From Stenopsyche tienmushanensis (taxonomy: Eukaryota > Arthropoda > Insecta > Trichoptera > Stenopsychidae): DNA of 64,000 nt. The notes under the pieces are model-generated. The model worked only from the letters and a program-made list of their open reading frames with translations. It did no database searches and was not told the DNA's origin. Below, in pieces: positions 25,601 through 37,990 of this stretch. Both the position numbers and the translations under genes were made by a program. Where the stretch lies: assembly GCA_008973525.1 (NCBI GenBank), contig WACJ01000128.1:186001-250000 (forward strand). The letters are read 5' to 3'. Within the stretch, counting starts at the first letter, position 1; every line of letters begins with the position of its first letter.

Positions 25601-28140
25601 AGCTAGATGAATGGGCATCTTTGATTGTCTAGTGTTGTAATGGACCAGGAAGTTTAATTATTACCGGCACTGCTACGGTTATGAGAGCCAAGTTTTCCAT
25701 TTCCCCATACAGCCGTTTATTTTGCTTTATTTTTAATTAAAACTCATTATTTGCGACGCTTTTGTTGTTCTGTTTAATTAAAATTGTTAATGATTTATAT
25801 TTATACGTAACGAGCCGCCGTTGTAAAACGATTTTGCACCCGGTGGGGTGTATTGGGACGTGGCGGAAGACAAAGTCCACCCTTGCTTTATTTTTTTATT
25901 ATATTCTCTTTAATGAAAGATATTCGAGTCGCTTAAACAAACGATTACTAATTTCGTTTTTATTGCGTCGATGAATTGCGAGAGCCAAATAACCCCACGA
26001 TACAACCCCTTAATGGGATTGTATTTGCGAGATCTAAAATATTATAAAAATAATTATATATATCGTGCAGGTCGTTAGTCGTAAAACTCTGCTCCATTAT
26101 TTATTTAATCGATAACTAAACTAATCCATCAAGTTTTAACAAGTCGACAATTTGTCTGCGTCTACGCTATCCTTTGCAAACAATTTAATATTGAACGGAC
26201 TCTATGAACAGTACATATATTCAATAAATATTAATACTCAAATATACATAGAGATGACAGTACACAATAGTTTCCATTCCAATTGGAAGTAAACATCTGC
26301 GCCCCATTGTTGACTTTGAACCCCCGGAGAGCTCACCCTCCAATGCTGAAACTTTCTTCCAACTTTAGGACGAGAAAAAATTGGAACAAGGCAAAAGGTT
26401 AACATTTACCTCCCTATACATACTGGCTAAATTCTTTATATCATATTTCACATGTTCGAAATGAATAGAAATTCTGGGATAGAATTTACTGGTTTCCATA
26501 TAGCTATTTTTGTAATGAGACAACGCTTCAAAACATTTATCATAGTCGTTTTGATCAAAAATAGAATACTTATATCAATAATACCAAAATAAAACTATTT
26601 AATAATACAAAAAAAAGGTTATAGTTACAAAGTAATATCATGTTATAGGAAATATTTCGGATCAAATATAGGGATTTTCAGGGTTTTTATTACAAATATC
26701 ATTTCTTAATAATAGTATCAAACGATTTCCAATTTTTTCACCCAAAGACTATTTAAATAATTCAAATCTATTAATGTCTCTTTCATTGATAATTGAATGA
26801 GATTTGCTTACATTTTGATCAATATCGTTCAAAATTGATCGAAAACTTTCATTAAATATAGAAATCACAAGAAATCAAGAAGACAAGAATTAAATTGGAA
26901 ATAATTTTCACATAAAATGATTTAAGAATTTAAAATAACTACGTCCATGTAGTCTCATAATTTTTTTTTCTTGCTATTCGCATTCATAAGATTATACATT
27001 TCCAGCTTTTTAGCCTTTGATCAAGTCGAAGCAATCCTCGATATGGTCATAAATAAATGTAATATGGCATTTTGGTATCGATATAAGATTGCGACTTTCG
27101 AGAAAGAAAACCGGTCTTCAATTGACCTAATAACGATTCTAACCCCCAAAAAAATATGGGTAATTCTTAAGGACAAAGATACAGTTATATCGATGGAAAT
27201 TATTTATAATTGTCGCCAATTTCTTAGATATCAAGAAGAAAAATGAATTCACGTACGCATATTATATTGAGATGATTCGGTGTAAACTTTTATTTACGCT
27301 TTTATATAGAAGCATATTCCTGTTACATATCTGATGATCACAAATCTTATACATGGCATTGATTTTTATAACATCAAGCAAATTCAAAACTCGATTGCAT
27401 CGACAAAATTGGTCATATTATCGCAGCGTCTCGCTGATTTGGTATCAGGATACACATATATTTTTAATTATTCCAAAATGAAAATAATTGCTTGTTGCGA
27501 AGACTAATTTTACTTCCAGCAATGTATTCGCAGGTCTTCGTGCATCCAAATGAATTTATGTAGGTCTTTTCTCCGCTCGTACTTTTTAATACCCTTAATT
27601 GTAGATTTTTTTTCGAAAGTCTTCAAGTCTTTATGTTTCCGCATAAATATTCATACCCTCCCATAAAGTCTAATTTAATTGTCACTCTTTTATAAATATA
27701 CACGCTTTTAAGCTCTTTCTTAGCGTCCGTTCTAGGAAGTTCACTCGAGTGGCAGGAGTGAATTTAATGATCATTCAGCGGAGGAAATAAAAGAATGCGG
27801 CTTAATGCAGTCAAAATGGATTAAGCCTCAAATAAAGCCTTCATAATGCCCAGACGTATCAGACGCAGGGCGGGACGAGGGGGGGTCCAGGATTAGAGGA
27901 TAATCCTGTATCGGGGCAAATGGGGGATGAAGAACTCCCGAAGTGTTTCTGGAGTGAGATCAGGACCGTTTAAATTAATGATCGTTAGGGCGTCTACCCG
28001 TTCATTTTCTTTTCTTTGAATTGAAAGCAATTTACTGGTCAATAAAACTGGATCATTATTGAGATAAAAATTTTACTGTTTAATTTGAGCATCCCGGGAG
28101 ATCCGCCGTTCGGGAGATAAGGTTTCTCGACGCGTGATCG
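25601..28140. other. AT-rich stretch with two GC-richer patches
   Basis: Patches at about 25740-26040 and 27700-28140 carry more GC than their flanks. The first is rich in TTAATTAAAA-type homeodomain cores next to 'cacccggtggggtg', and contains an imperfect hairpin around TTAAT at 26000-26022. The second carries 'gggacgaggggggg' and 'cccgggagatccgcc'. Both are plausible regulatory elements, but nothing proves it. The 91-codon frame at 26971-27246 has no recognisable feature. Confidence 0.25.
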
Positions 28141-30665
28141 CGTTAGGCTAATTTCATTCTGCCGTATCTTACATCCACCCTCGTTTTGTACTGAATATAT
28201 ACATTTTTATTTCTTTGGATCAATAAAATTATTGCCACATAACGATCTCCATTTCTTTCCTTGATAACAATTTGCCCCAAGTATATAAGCAATGAAGATC
28301 TAGGAGCATTCATTGGAACGACGATTAACAAATATATATGTTCAATTGATAAATAAAAAAATATTGCGTACCAGTTTTATGACAAAATTAGTTCATTTCC
28401 AATTTGTATCCCTATTATCAAATTATTTTAAAAATTAATTCAGAATACAAGGCAATACATGCTGCGATCTAGAATAGAATAGTTATCTTATAAAGTACTA
28501 TATCACACAATGCATTCGTTTTAGGTATTATTTTTATTTTTCGATCGTTCCCACAGATACACAATCAATACAAATTAGATGAAGTATATAAATATATATT
28601 TTTGGCTTGTTTTATCTTAATTCTTTATTAAGAAAAAGTGAGACTGACCTTAATCTAATCCAAAAACCCTTTCCAATAAAATTTAGGAATTTGTCTCGAA
28701 AACTTTTTTTATTCCAAGAAAACCTATCAATAAGTCTTTAAAAAAACTACTCACGCTTTCTATCAAGATAGTTCACTGAATGAGCAATCATAAATTAAGT
28801 TCAGAAGTCGTGATGCTTTTAATAAAGAGCGCCCAAGTAATTGAATGTATAATATAGGCGATATGGATATCCCTTTTCCTTGAGCGAACAAAGACCCTAG
28901 TTTTGCAGTAAATTGAGTTTGACGACACTATGATGATAATGATGATTATAAATTACAGCACTGTATTCATGTTAAATCCAATATTACTCAAATTATAGAC
29001 AAAAACAATTTAGTTTGGTATTAAAAAATATATAGAACAAACAAGCATCTGATTTAATATTAATGTATTTTAAATATAAATTTATATTGTACATAAGAGC
29101 AATCAAGCCATCCACGTTCTCAATTCCAAATATCTGTCAACGTGGAATGCGATATATCAATCGGATCCTTAATCAAGCGGTTTATGTGAACAGTTTTCGA
29201 ATGTGAGAAATTCCAGCTATTGGAGTAGAGTTTGAAATCCCAATCCATACTTCATCAAGATAGCTCATTTATTAGATTGTGCACTCCGAGTTGGAGAATA
29301 CTTTGACAGCATATTCAATGACTCTGTCCATTGTAGAGGCGAAGATCCGATATAACCACTCACCGACTCATACATCCAGACACGTATCCCGGATAGACGT
29401 TTTGCCGCAATTGTGGTTTTTGCGAAAGTACGTACATTTCGTTGCCGGATCAAATATTGGCAAGAAATTTCGCTACAATGCACTTGGCAGATATTGAATA
29501 ATTTAATCGCAAGATTTTCTGGATTCGAGTCTCGTTTAGCCATTTAATGCTTTATTATGGCCGAACGAAAGAAATTTAGACGGGGATTGAAGAAATGATG
29601 ATTGCGATGTAATTAGATGGCCATGAGGATCTGCAGTCAAATAAAATGGGGCGGGTTTATTGAGTGGAAATGTGGAAAGGCTTCTTACTAATTTGGATGG
29701 ACTTTAAAAGAAATTGTTCAATATGACTTCAATATCTAAATGAAAAATATCTACTTAAAAATGGGGTAAGACATTATGATTTTTTCAAGTGGCTACAATT
29801 AAAAATACTAACAAGGATAAAATAATTGATGTGTACAGAGTAGAGCGCAGCGTAGGTGAAATTTATATCTTTAATCAACAAGATTAAGGGCTCTGCCTAT
29901 CCCTTTGCCCATTTATTATGAGAAGAAATTGAAGACTTAAAACGATGCCTATAGAACGGTGCCGAAGGATTTTTCGGCATCGGAACTGCACAATTGTTTT
30001 CTTCAATTTAAGGAAGAAAAAGGACCGAGTTGAAATATAATTTCAAAGAAGTTGCTGAATTTCTTGATATTGATCTTCTAATATATATATATTGTATATT
30101 AGAAGATAATTTTGATCTAGCTTTGTTCTGATTGTCTAGATCTAAAAAAATACATAGGATTTACAACAATAGTAATCCTGAATTTAACATGGAATAAACA
30201 TATTATCGTATATGACCCTATTTCCTGGATCTGGAAAAATTGACAGTGTGGCGATTAATTAATATTTTTTGGGTCGCCTATGAATAAAGACATCAAAATA
30301 TATGATTTTCTTTGACTTGTATCGAGTTCGATTATAAGATCAACGTTAATTTAAATTAAACTGTTAGCTTTGGTGCTTAATACAAGTCCATAAATATAAA
30401 TTGGATTAAAATGATTAAATTTTATCTGGAGTTTGTTGTTTAATAAAATGTGTTCACAAAATTAGGCCGGCTTATAAATTTTATTTAAATTTCATAAGCC
30501 GCCATCTTTAATTCCTTATTAGTTCCGTTTTAATATAACTAATACTAAATGCTGTAAAATATAATACCGGCCACGAAGACTAATGTCTTAAAGCGAAAGC
30601 TAATTTAATACCCCCTCTTAGTCGTTTTCGTCAGAATTCGCCAGAAGATATTTGATATATGCAAA
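28141..30665. other. AT-rich stretch, nothing recognised
   Basis: No gene, RNA or repeat was recognised apart from a short (AT)n run near 30085 and another near 28595. The open frames at 29265-29543 and 29279-29497 overlap on opposite strands and look like chance. Confidence 0.35.
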
Positions 30666-30730
30666 TTTATTTGGTAGCTCACTACCGGTTTCGGTAAGTT
30701 AACTTACCATCATCGTGCGGAAACCTAAAT
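30666..30730 (-). ncRNA. Degenerate hammerhead-ribozyme-like motif (Penelope-type)
   Basis: On the minus strand the order is ..CAC-GATGA-TGGTAAGTTAACTTACC-GAAAC-CGGTA-GTGAGCTACC. It fits a type I hammerhead with a very short helix III: core (CU)GAUGA, helix II from the perfect palindrome GGTAAGTTAACTTACC (30693-30708), the GAAAC core, an ACCGGT helix III, cleavage expected after GTA, then helix I. The U of the CUGAUGA core is missing or changed, so this copy is probably inactive. Hammerheads with minimal helix III are known from Penelope-like retroelements and animal retrozymes. No reverse transcriptase of that class was found nearby. The motif is seen; the family link is from knowledge. Confidence 0.45.
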
Positions 30731-31915
30731 TAACATCGATAGGGTTATTGTGAAGGTGTACTACGGTATGAGTTAGCTTCAGGGGGGTGAAGACGCCGGA
30801 TGGGGGTAATGACGTAGACCCCCACTTGACCCCCACCTATCACCTTGGCCACCCCACACTAATCCTTTTAATATTTCGTGTTTCGCCTTACGCCGGCAAG
30901 TTACCTTCCACAAGTGATATATTAAGAAGCATCTAACCTCAGCGCCATTACAAGATTTTCCATTTATATTTGATAAGATACAAAAGCGTAATGTTCCGCA
31001 TTAGTATACTGATAACATTCCCATCATTATTTACGACCACCGTCCTTATTTATCCCGTCTTTTTCAATCCATTTGTTACCATAATGGATCCATATGGGAA
31101 TATTTCGCTCGAAAAAACAAATTTTGCAAGCATCATTCTGTTTGCCATTACTAGATTGCTGTTTAACATCGTCGATGCCATAAAAATACAAAATGACGAC
31201 ATTCTTAGATAATTTGACAAAAGATTGCAATTAATTTTCCCGGAAACGTGCATATATTCATTCGCTCGGTTTCTACCTGATTATAATTTACAAAATCAGG
31301 AACTCCAGGATCGAATTTCCTATGTACCATATATGATTCAAGCCTCAGCCGGGTATTTCCAGGTCGTTATTGCGACCACAATGAGGCACTAGCACGTGAT
31401 TAGTTCCCAGTAATTGAAAGTTATAATGGCTGTAATTATGTGCCAACGCATGGAATATGAATTTTGTCGCCAAAGCCAGTCATTTTGGTAAACGCAACAA
31501 GAAACAATCCGCTCAATTGCCCATTCAGGTCTAATTCATCGATATCTGTTAAATATTCATACACTGCTATTATATTGCACATTATTAATATGAATTAATA
31601 TCTCAAATTATACAATAAAAATAGGTGTTTTGCTTCAGTTGCCATAATTTCAAGAACCTCTAACTTTGAAATATATATTTCGGTTCGTATACTTCCAAAA
31701 TGCAATTGGATCATTATCAAATAAAGGCAATATCCATAGGAAATTTTCAGCAAAATATTTTTTCTTGTAGCGGTTTCCTATTACCAACTATATAATCTTA
31801 AATCAGGATATTCCATTTGGAATTTTATATTGAAAAAGATCTATGATTAAGTAGGGAAATCATTATTTTTAAAGGATACTTTACATTTTTGTTGAGAATC
31901 CTGTTATTTAAATAT
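30731..31915. other. GC-run patch followed by AT-rich sequence
   Basis: The part at 30780-30870 contains G-runs followed by C-runs, including a 6-bp stem GGGGGT/ACCCCC (30802-30807 with 30818-30823) and three C-runs of four or more. It could be a regulatory patch or a C/G-rich strand structure. The remainder is AT-rich with no recognised feature; the overlapping open frames at 30970-31253 look like chance. Confidence 0.25.
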
Positions 31916-32095
31916 CTTATTATTTACTTTTCATATTCAGATAACCAGGTTAAGCTTGAATGGTAAATATTAAAATTTCCAACTACCCTAATTTATTGGT
32001 GCTATAATATTTTTCTACGATCAAGATTTGAATTTAAACCTTTATAATAAGAGTTTAAAATCTAAACCACTCTATAATACTAATGCTCAGTCAAT
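31916..32095 (-). repeat. SINE-like repeat fragment, copy 4
   Basis: The sequence 'AAGATTTGAATTTAAACCTTTATAATAAGAG' followed by 'AAAATCTAAACCACTCTATAATACTAATGCTC' resembles the reverse complement of the tRNA-like head of the 17.5-kb copy. It is diverged, and the body of the repeat is barely recognisable, so confidence is moderate to low. Confidence 0.4.
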
Positions 32096-32399
32096 ATTTT
32101 ATTAGTAATGTTGAACAGCACAATGCAATACAGTACAGAACAGACAAGCAACTGAAAATAAATCAATAAAGCTACAATATGAAAATATTACGATACGAAA
32201 ATATTCTTAACGTGATCTTTAAGGGATGCATTCATAGACCGCACGCCAACAATACGTATATGGTTCATACAGTTTTATAAAAGAACCCCGGCAACCGATA
32301 ATACATGCAACCATTTTCATCGTTCCTAAGTCTCCTTCCTCCAATTTATCTACCTGATCATACCAGTTTAGATAAGATCTTCCAATGGGTCTGCTGAAA

Positions 32400-32956
32400 A
32401 TGACATGAATTTTATGGACGCATCGCCAAAATGGCCTTTCGACAGATCGATCTCGATATTTGTTTCATTTTTCAAAAGCGTTTCAAGACAGGCGTCTTTC
32501 CTGACTGCTAGAAGCGAGGACTAATCGCCGTTCTTCCGAAACCAAATATTAACTATAGCGTATAGGATGAATATTGCTCTTGAGGGAGACTGTCTTCTAT
32601 CCGGAAAACAGTTTGGCTTCAGACCTGGGAAGTCCACCATTGATGCCATCTCTAGTGTGCTATCTAACACAGAATCAACCACTTAACGTTACGCGATTGC
32701 GGTTCTGTTGGATTTCTCGAGAGCTTTTAACAATGCCTGGTGGGCAATGATTATCGTCAATCTGGATAAATACAAGATCCCTAATAACGTGATTAAATTA
32801 ATACGAAACTACTTTGACAATAGGATTGTTTTTGCACCGGCTGGAGGTGAGCTTATCACTCGCTCTCTGATGATGGGATGTCCACAGGGATCTGTTCTGG
32901 GGCCCATGCTCTGGAACATCCTGCTTGATGATACCCTTGGCCTGGTACTTCCTTGA
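32400..32956 (+). pseudogene. R1-like non-LTR retrotransposon reverse transcriptase fragment
   Basis: From about 32485 the plus strand reads, through a stop and a frame change, 'FKTGVFPDC.KRGLIAVLPKPN'. Next come 'GKQFGFRPGKSTIDAI' and 'AVLLDFSRAFNNAWW' (the A motif of the reverse transcriptase, with D of the catalytic triad). The open part at 32708-32956 continues through 'MGCPQGSVLGPMLWNILLDD', the B-motif region. The strings 'FNNAWW' and 'GCPQGSVLGP.LWN..LDD' are typical of the R1 clade of LINEs. The fragment stops before the YADD motif, and no endonuclease or 3' tail is visible. In the family the protein copies the element's RNA into the genome; this copy is a dead scrap. Confidence 0.85.
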
Positions 32957-35765
32957 TACTTCAATTTTTTTTAATCTCTGGATTGTAATTGGCAACATTT
33001 GTTCTGACAAGCCATATATTATAATTGTGTTTATAGTAATGTATTGTTTTTTTATGATGATCAATATTTAATTGTTTAATGCAAATATTTTCTATATGTT
33101 GTTATTTTTTAAGGTGCCAAAATATATATATAAATAAATAATATTATTTGTAGAATAAGGATTTCTTCAACATAACATCTTTGCATATAAAAAACCACAA
33201 TTTGGTTAGCATATATTAAAATAATATAACAATGCTGCCTACGGGCTGCCAAAGCAAATGTGTTAAAATCCATTATACGCAGCTGAAATTCTTTGGCGAA
33301 TTTTGTATATATTATATTATAGATGGCTGTTGAAATGCTACTTATAACATTTGTGCTGACTTTGCTGAAGGGTGCTTTTTGCAGAACTTTTCAGCGTGGC
33401 TTGCTTATTACAAAGGTTAAAATACATGAAAATTGTATGGTTTGTTCATATAATGCCCTCTCAGTGAGCGATAAAAAGAATGTATGAAAAACTACATTTG
33501 AATGCTTTTTAAATCTTATCTGAAAAGGATCTGCACACTTTGTAAGCTTTAAGCCTTCACAAACACCGAAAGCCTTTTCGTATTTCAATTTCAGCTCTTC
33601 GTGAATCTCCGCGCTGAAATTACACGTTTTTCGACTTATTTTGTATTATTGCATGTTCTCTACGCCATTCCATTTTCAAAAACGGTCTTTTAATATTTAA
33701 ATTTGATTTTGATTGCGATATATCCCCATGCGCTCTGCTCTGCGCACTTTGCAGCAACCAATTTGTGTACACGATACTGAAGTAGATTTGCATATCGCAA
33801 TATCAGGAACTCTGATAAAATTAGCTGTTTACATTATAGAACCGTACGTTTAGTGCCTGAAAGCATGCAAGACATGAGAAGACTTATACCAGGTGTCGGC
33901 ATCGTCGGTCCGAGAGCCGGAACTTCCGTTCGGACGCGACCGTTCAAATCTAAATCGCAAATTCAATCAAATGCGAACAGTGGTTTTTCGCAAAATGAGA
34001 CCCTAATCGAACCGAAAATAGGAAAATTCCCCAAAGGATTTATTTGCTCGCGAGTTAATATAATAATATTAACTGCCGTTTTACGGAATATCTAACGAAG
34101 AAATTCTTTTGAGTTATAAATATTCCCCCTTATATGCTTTATACACTCCTTCGTCAGATCTGACAAAAAAGGATTCTTTGCTCAGTGATTTTATTTTATG
34201 CTTAAAAAATAAAAGGCTGGATAATGTTCTTTTAACGATCACATAAGAGTCATATATTCTCAGATAAAGTTATACTCGATACATGTCGCTTATAAAAGGA
34301 ACAACTTGAAAAAAATATCTTCAAACAAAAAGTAAAGATAAAATTGAATAAGGACATGGAATAATTTTGCGACGCAATATCATCCATATACGAATCCAAT
34401 ACATTTTTTGAATGGAATGTCTCCATTTTACCATATAGCAAAATTATATTGAAAGCCTCTTCGATTTTACACCGTCATGATATTCAATTTGTTTCTTATT
34501 TAATTAAAATTAGGTCGATTTGTGATTGTCGAGAAGTGACGTGATTGTATGCAACCAATTCTCGACATTTAAGTTTCGAAATTACTAAATTTAAACGACT
34601 GATTGACTCATTTTTAATGTACTTGAAAGAAGTGTAGTCAAAAACCAGGACTGCATATGGGAGACTGCTTTCAAAGATACCACACAATGGAAAATATAAA
34701 ATATATAGGATAAAAGAGAATCTGAAGGAGTAAGTAGCAAATTAAATTTGTTAGTGCGATGATATTATTCCCACAATCCGTATTTGATGCCGAATCTTTG
34801 TAATATGATTCCATGAATCATCACTTTACCAAAAAAAATGTTATAAGGGGGGTATATTATATAATACATTTCAAATTGATTAAGCAATATTTATTTATTA
34901 TTTGCGCCATAGTCATATAGCTTCATGAGCACCCAAAATGAACGAATAGGAGGTACACCAAATGATGATATATGATCGAAAAGTTTACTTAGCAGGTTTC
35001 TTGCGGGCAAAGCCTCACATTTCTGAAATACGGCATTTGAGCGGCTTATCGTTGCTATCCTTTGTTTTTCGTCCTGAAAATAGTTTTCCACTGTTTGTCA
35101 GCAAAACTTCCCAAGTTGCGCATTTTCGCTCCGATGATGACTCAATTTCGTGACGGCTCATTCGAGATCGATACCACCAAGTCGGTACATACCGTACCGT
35201 TCTTCGCAACAATCCATATATCAAACAAATCATAAACGAAACTTTTTTTATTTGCCCAAGTCGTAATCTCTAGAAAGCTGGGCGCTTCTGGGACTCGGTC
35301 GTAATGCGACACGTATCCAGATGGTTGCGCGCGCCTGTTCTACGAATATATTGCAGGAAAACTCTACCAGCCGACAAATTAATGCAATGTGCAGTGTGAA
35401 ATGTCATATTACATTAGTCTTTCTATATGACAAGGATAAATAAAAGCGCCATGTAAGCTTTATTAATAAATTTTCCTGCACTTCATATGTTATGATTATA
35501 AATTTACTATTATTTCAACACGCTTACCAAAGAACCATTAAAAAATATTTTTTTCTTTTTCTACAATGGTTCTTTTTCTATTTTTCAACATAATTTCTAC
35601 AATAAAATAGTGGTTTCCCATTTTCTTTTTAAATGTGTTAATTTAAGAATACAATTACTTAAATAAGTTGAGAAATTATAACTACATTTTGATTTTTGTT
35701 ACTCATAAACGGAAAATAACATGGATACAAATTACAGAAAGCAAAGATAAGATTCACTGGCACCC
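32957..35765. other. Non-coding stretch, no gene recognised
   Basis: AT-rich with a somewhat GC-richer part at about 33840-34040 and 35020-35340. An 11-bp perfect inverted repeat (AAAGAACCATT at 35529-35539 with AATGGTTCTTT at 35565-35575) could form a hairpin. No transposon protein or exon was recognised; opposing open frames near 34891-35233 look like chance. Confidence 0.35.
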
Positions 35766-36833
35766 AAATACAATAAAATCAAGCATTTGCATCAAAAAAT
35801 TCTACTCGAGAAAAGTCGAGATGTCAGATCAGTCAATTTAAAAAAATCGTCTGACTGCGATATTATTACGGGAAGAATGATAAAGGAACTTCCTAACAAA
35901 GGATTTAAGTTCTTGGTACAAACATTCAATGCGGTGCTAAAAATTGGCTATTTCCCCCTCACAACGGAAAGTGGCTAAGATTATTCTAATCCCCAAGCTC
36001 GGCAAGGATATACGTGACCCCAAATCATACAGACCCATCGGCTTACTCCCAATAATTTCCATTTTTTTTTTTTTTTGAAAAACTATTACTAAAGAGATTT
36101 AATCTAATAATTCAGAAAAACAACCTTAATACCCAATCAACAATTTGAATTCCGTCAACAACATGCGACTGTGGAGCAAATACACAGGATCTTCAATAGA
36201 ATTCACAAGGACTTAGAAGATAAAAAAATTTGCTCGGTTACATTCCTAAACATAACCTAGGCTTTTGACAAAGTGTGGCATCCGGGCTTCCTATATAAAA
36301 TTAGAAAATAACTACCCACCAATTACTTCTTCATACCTGACAAATAGAAAATTCTACGTCAAATACGAAGAAAAGACCACCACACTGCAAAGCAGCGTAC
36401 TTGATCCAGTTTCTATACCTTCTATACACCGTCTATATAAGCCGTCATCCCGACAACAAACACCACAACAACTGCCACCTTTGCGAACGATACATCTCTT
36501 CTAACCACGCATAACGACTTCGCAACAACATTTCAACTACTCCAGCATCATCCCAAAAAAAAAATGGCTCAAGAAGTGCATATATAAGCATATATCTCGG
36601 TATGAACATGAAGACGCACATCAGTAAGAAAATAAAGTAAGAGAGCAACTCGAAATTAAAATGAGAATGCTATATTGGCTGATGTGCCGAAAATCGGAAC
36701 TGTTTGGTACGGATTGGTGTTTAATGTAAGGAATACAGCTGTGGGGTACCGCATTGACCTCCAATATTGATATTCTCCAACACTTTTAGTCCAAAGTTTT
36801 GCGTACTATAGGCGAAGCTCTATGGTATGTGAC
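35766..36833 (+). pseudogene. Jockey-clade LINE reverse transcriptase fragment, 5' part
   Basis: The plus strand reads, across several frames, the middle and C-terminal domains of a Jockey-like ORF2 in order. They are 'DIITGRMIKELPNKG' and 'FNAVLKIGYFP' (35850-35960), the 'KIILIPK.GKD..DPKSYRPI' block (about 35970-36045), and 'LIPNQQFEFRQQHATVEQIHRI' (36130-36200). Then come the A motif with 'AFDKVWHPG' (about 36260-36290), 'YLTNRKFYVKYEE' (36330-36370), 'FANDTSLLTTHNDF' (36483-36525, where the DD catalytic motif is ND), and 'LRMLYWL' and 'YGIQLWGT' near 36665-36760. Stops, frameshifts and the changed catalytic pair make it inactive. A T10-type run at about 36060 interrupts the block. It ends at 'WYVT' where foreign DNA begins. 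Confidence 0.88.
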
Positions 36834-37471
36834 TGTGTTTTCAAACTAGTTATCGGAGACGCGGGTAAAAACTGTCGTGTCAATTTCTTTGACTTATTTT
36901 AGTATCAATAACTACTATTGTTATGTATTTAAATTTATCAACGAAGAAAACACTTCCAAGCGGACTCAATTTTAGCCTTCTGGCAGTTCGTGTGGCACCC
37001 ACTTGTCCAGCATTTTTATCTTCCCTATTTCCCTATGACTCAATTAAAGAATATATTACCTTTTTCAATTTCAAATAGTCGAACTTATACCTCTCTCAAT
37101 CACGGTTGATTTTTGACTAATTGGAAAACGCGGAACACTTCTTTACGATAAAATCAATAAAATATTCCAATTTCTTTCCAATCGGCTCATATCCGAGAAA
37201 ACCAGGCGAATGTTCTAATTCTAAGAATTCCTTCCAAAAGTCTCATTTTCAAGAAATGTACTTATTCCTAGAATTCCTTTTAAACGACAAATTTCCGAGA
37301 ATTTGTTTAGTTCCTAGAATTCCGCTCTCCTCAATTCTTAGAAAATCAGCTATTGACTATATGAACGCGGATTTACTGAATCCGCGAACACGATCCTGAC
37401 TATGTATAAAATATTCGAATGCTTTACCAAATTCATATTCCTTATTCGAATAATTGATTTTACGAATATTT
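36834..37471. mobile_element. About 640-bp insertion inside the Jockey element
   Basis: The Jockey coding order stops at 'WYVT' (36833) and resumes with 'NDIIHREL' just after 37476, so the sequence between is an insertion. The flanks are GTGAC (36829-36833) and GGGAC (37472-37476), which may be a 5-bp target duplication with one change. The insert begins TGTGTTTTC like an LTR, but its right end is not CA, so a solo LTR is not proven. It holds no convincing protein (the 92-codon frame at 37121-37399 is unassigned). It contains five TTCNNNGAA palindromes at 37219-37343, described in the findings. Confidence 0.6.
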
Positions 37472-37640
37472 GGGACAATGACATCATACACAGGGAACTA
37501 TACATATCTACAGTGAAACAGGAGGTTAAAAGCCATAGTCAAAAATAAAAACATAGACTAAACACACATCCCAACCGCCTGGTCGAAGAACTAACCAACC
37601 AAACATCTAGGACGTGTAGATGACATGACCTAAAAAAAGA
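37472..37640 (+). pseudogene. Jockey-clade LINE, 3' part after the insertion
   Basis: This continues the element broken at 36833. It reads 'NDIIHRELYISTVKQEV', then 'HRLNTHPNRLVEELTN' and a basic end 'RTC.R' before stops. This matches the usual C-terminus of insect Jockey ORF2 proteins. The 3' UTR probably continues to about 37770, where two copies of TATATAAAATAGA occur in tandem; no poly(A) tail or target duplication could be fixed. Confidence 0.8.
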
Positions 37641-37799
37641 TTCAAATGAATGAACATAATATTAATAAATGAAGACCTACACGAACCAGCAACATAAACG
37701 TCAAAAGGAGAACTAAATATCTTTCAAAGGATAGATTGTTTATATAAAATAGATTATATAAAATAGACGGTCCTGCTTGTTTTTATTGATCGCCAAATA

Positions 37800-37990
37800 A
37801 TATATTTTTTCAGAGCTAATAAATCAGGCTAGGCTTGGATCAAAACGATCGATTAAAAACATTAATACATTCAATCTATCAAACTTTGTAGTTTGATGAT
37901 TTTTTTTCCACAATCTGGATTTGAACCCGAACCTTTCTACTAAAAGCCGAAGATAAAACTCACTATAATTATATTTGATATTAAATACGC
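37800..37990 (-). repeat. SINE-like repeat fragment, copy 5 (tRNA-like head)
   Basis: On the minus strand the sequence around 37910-37950 reads AAAGGTTCGGGTTCAAATCC, a near-perfect tRNA box B, followed by AGATTGTGG and an A-run exactly as in the 17.5-kb copy. The adjoining 37824-37873 matches 3728-3780. This shows both parts belong to the same repeat family. It lies just downstream of the Jockey remnant. Confidence 0.6.

Noticed and set aside
29265..29543. 92-codon minus-strand frame opposite a 72-codon plus-strand frame
   Set aside because: No motif, no splice context and overlap on opposite strands; treated as chance.
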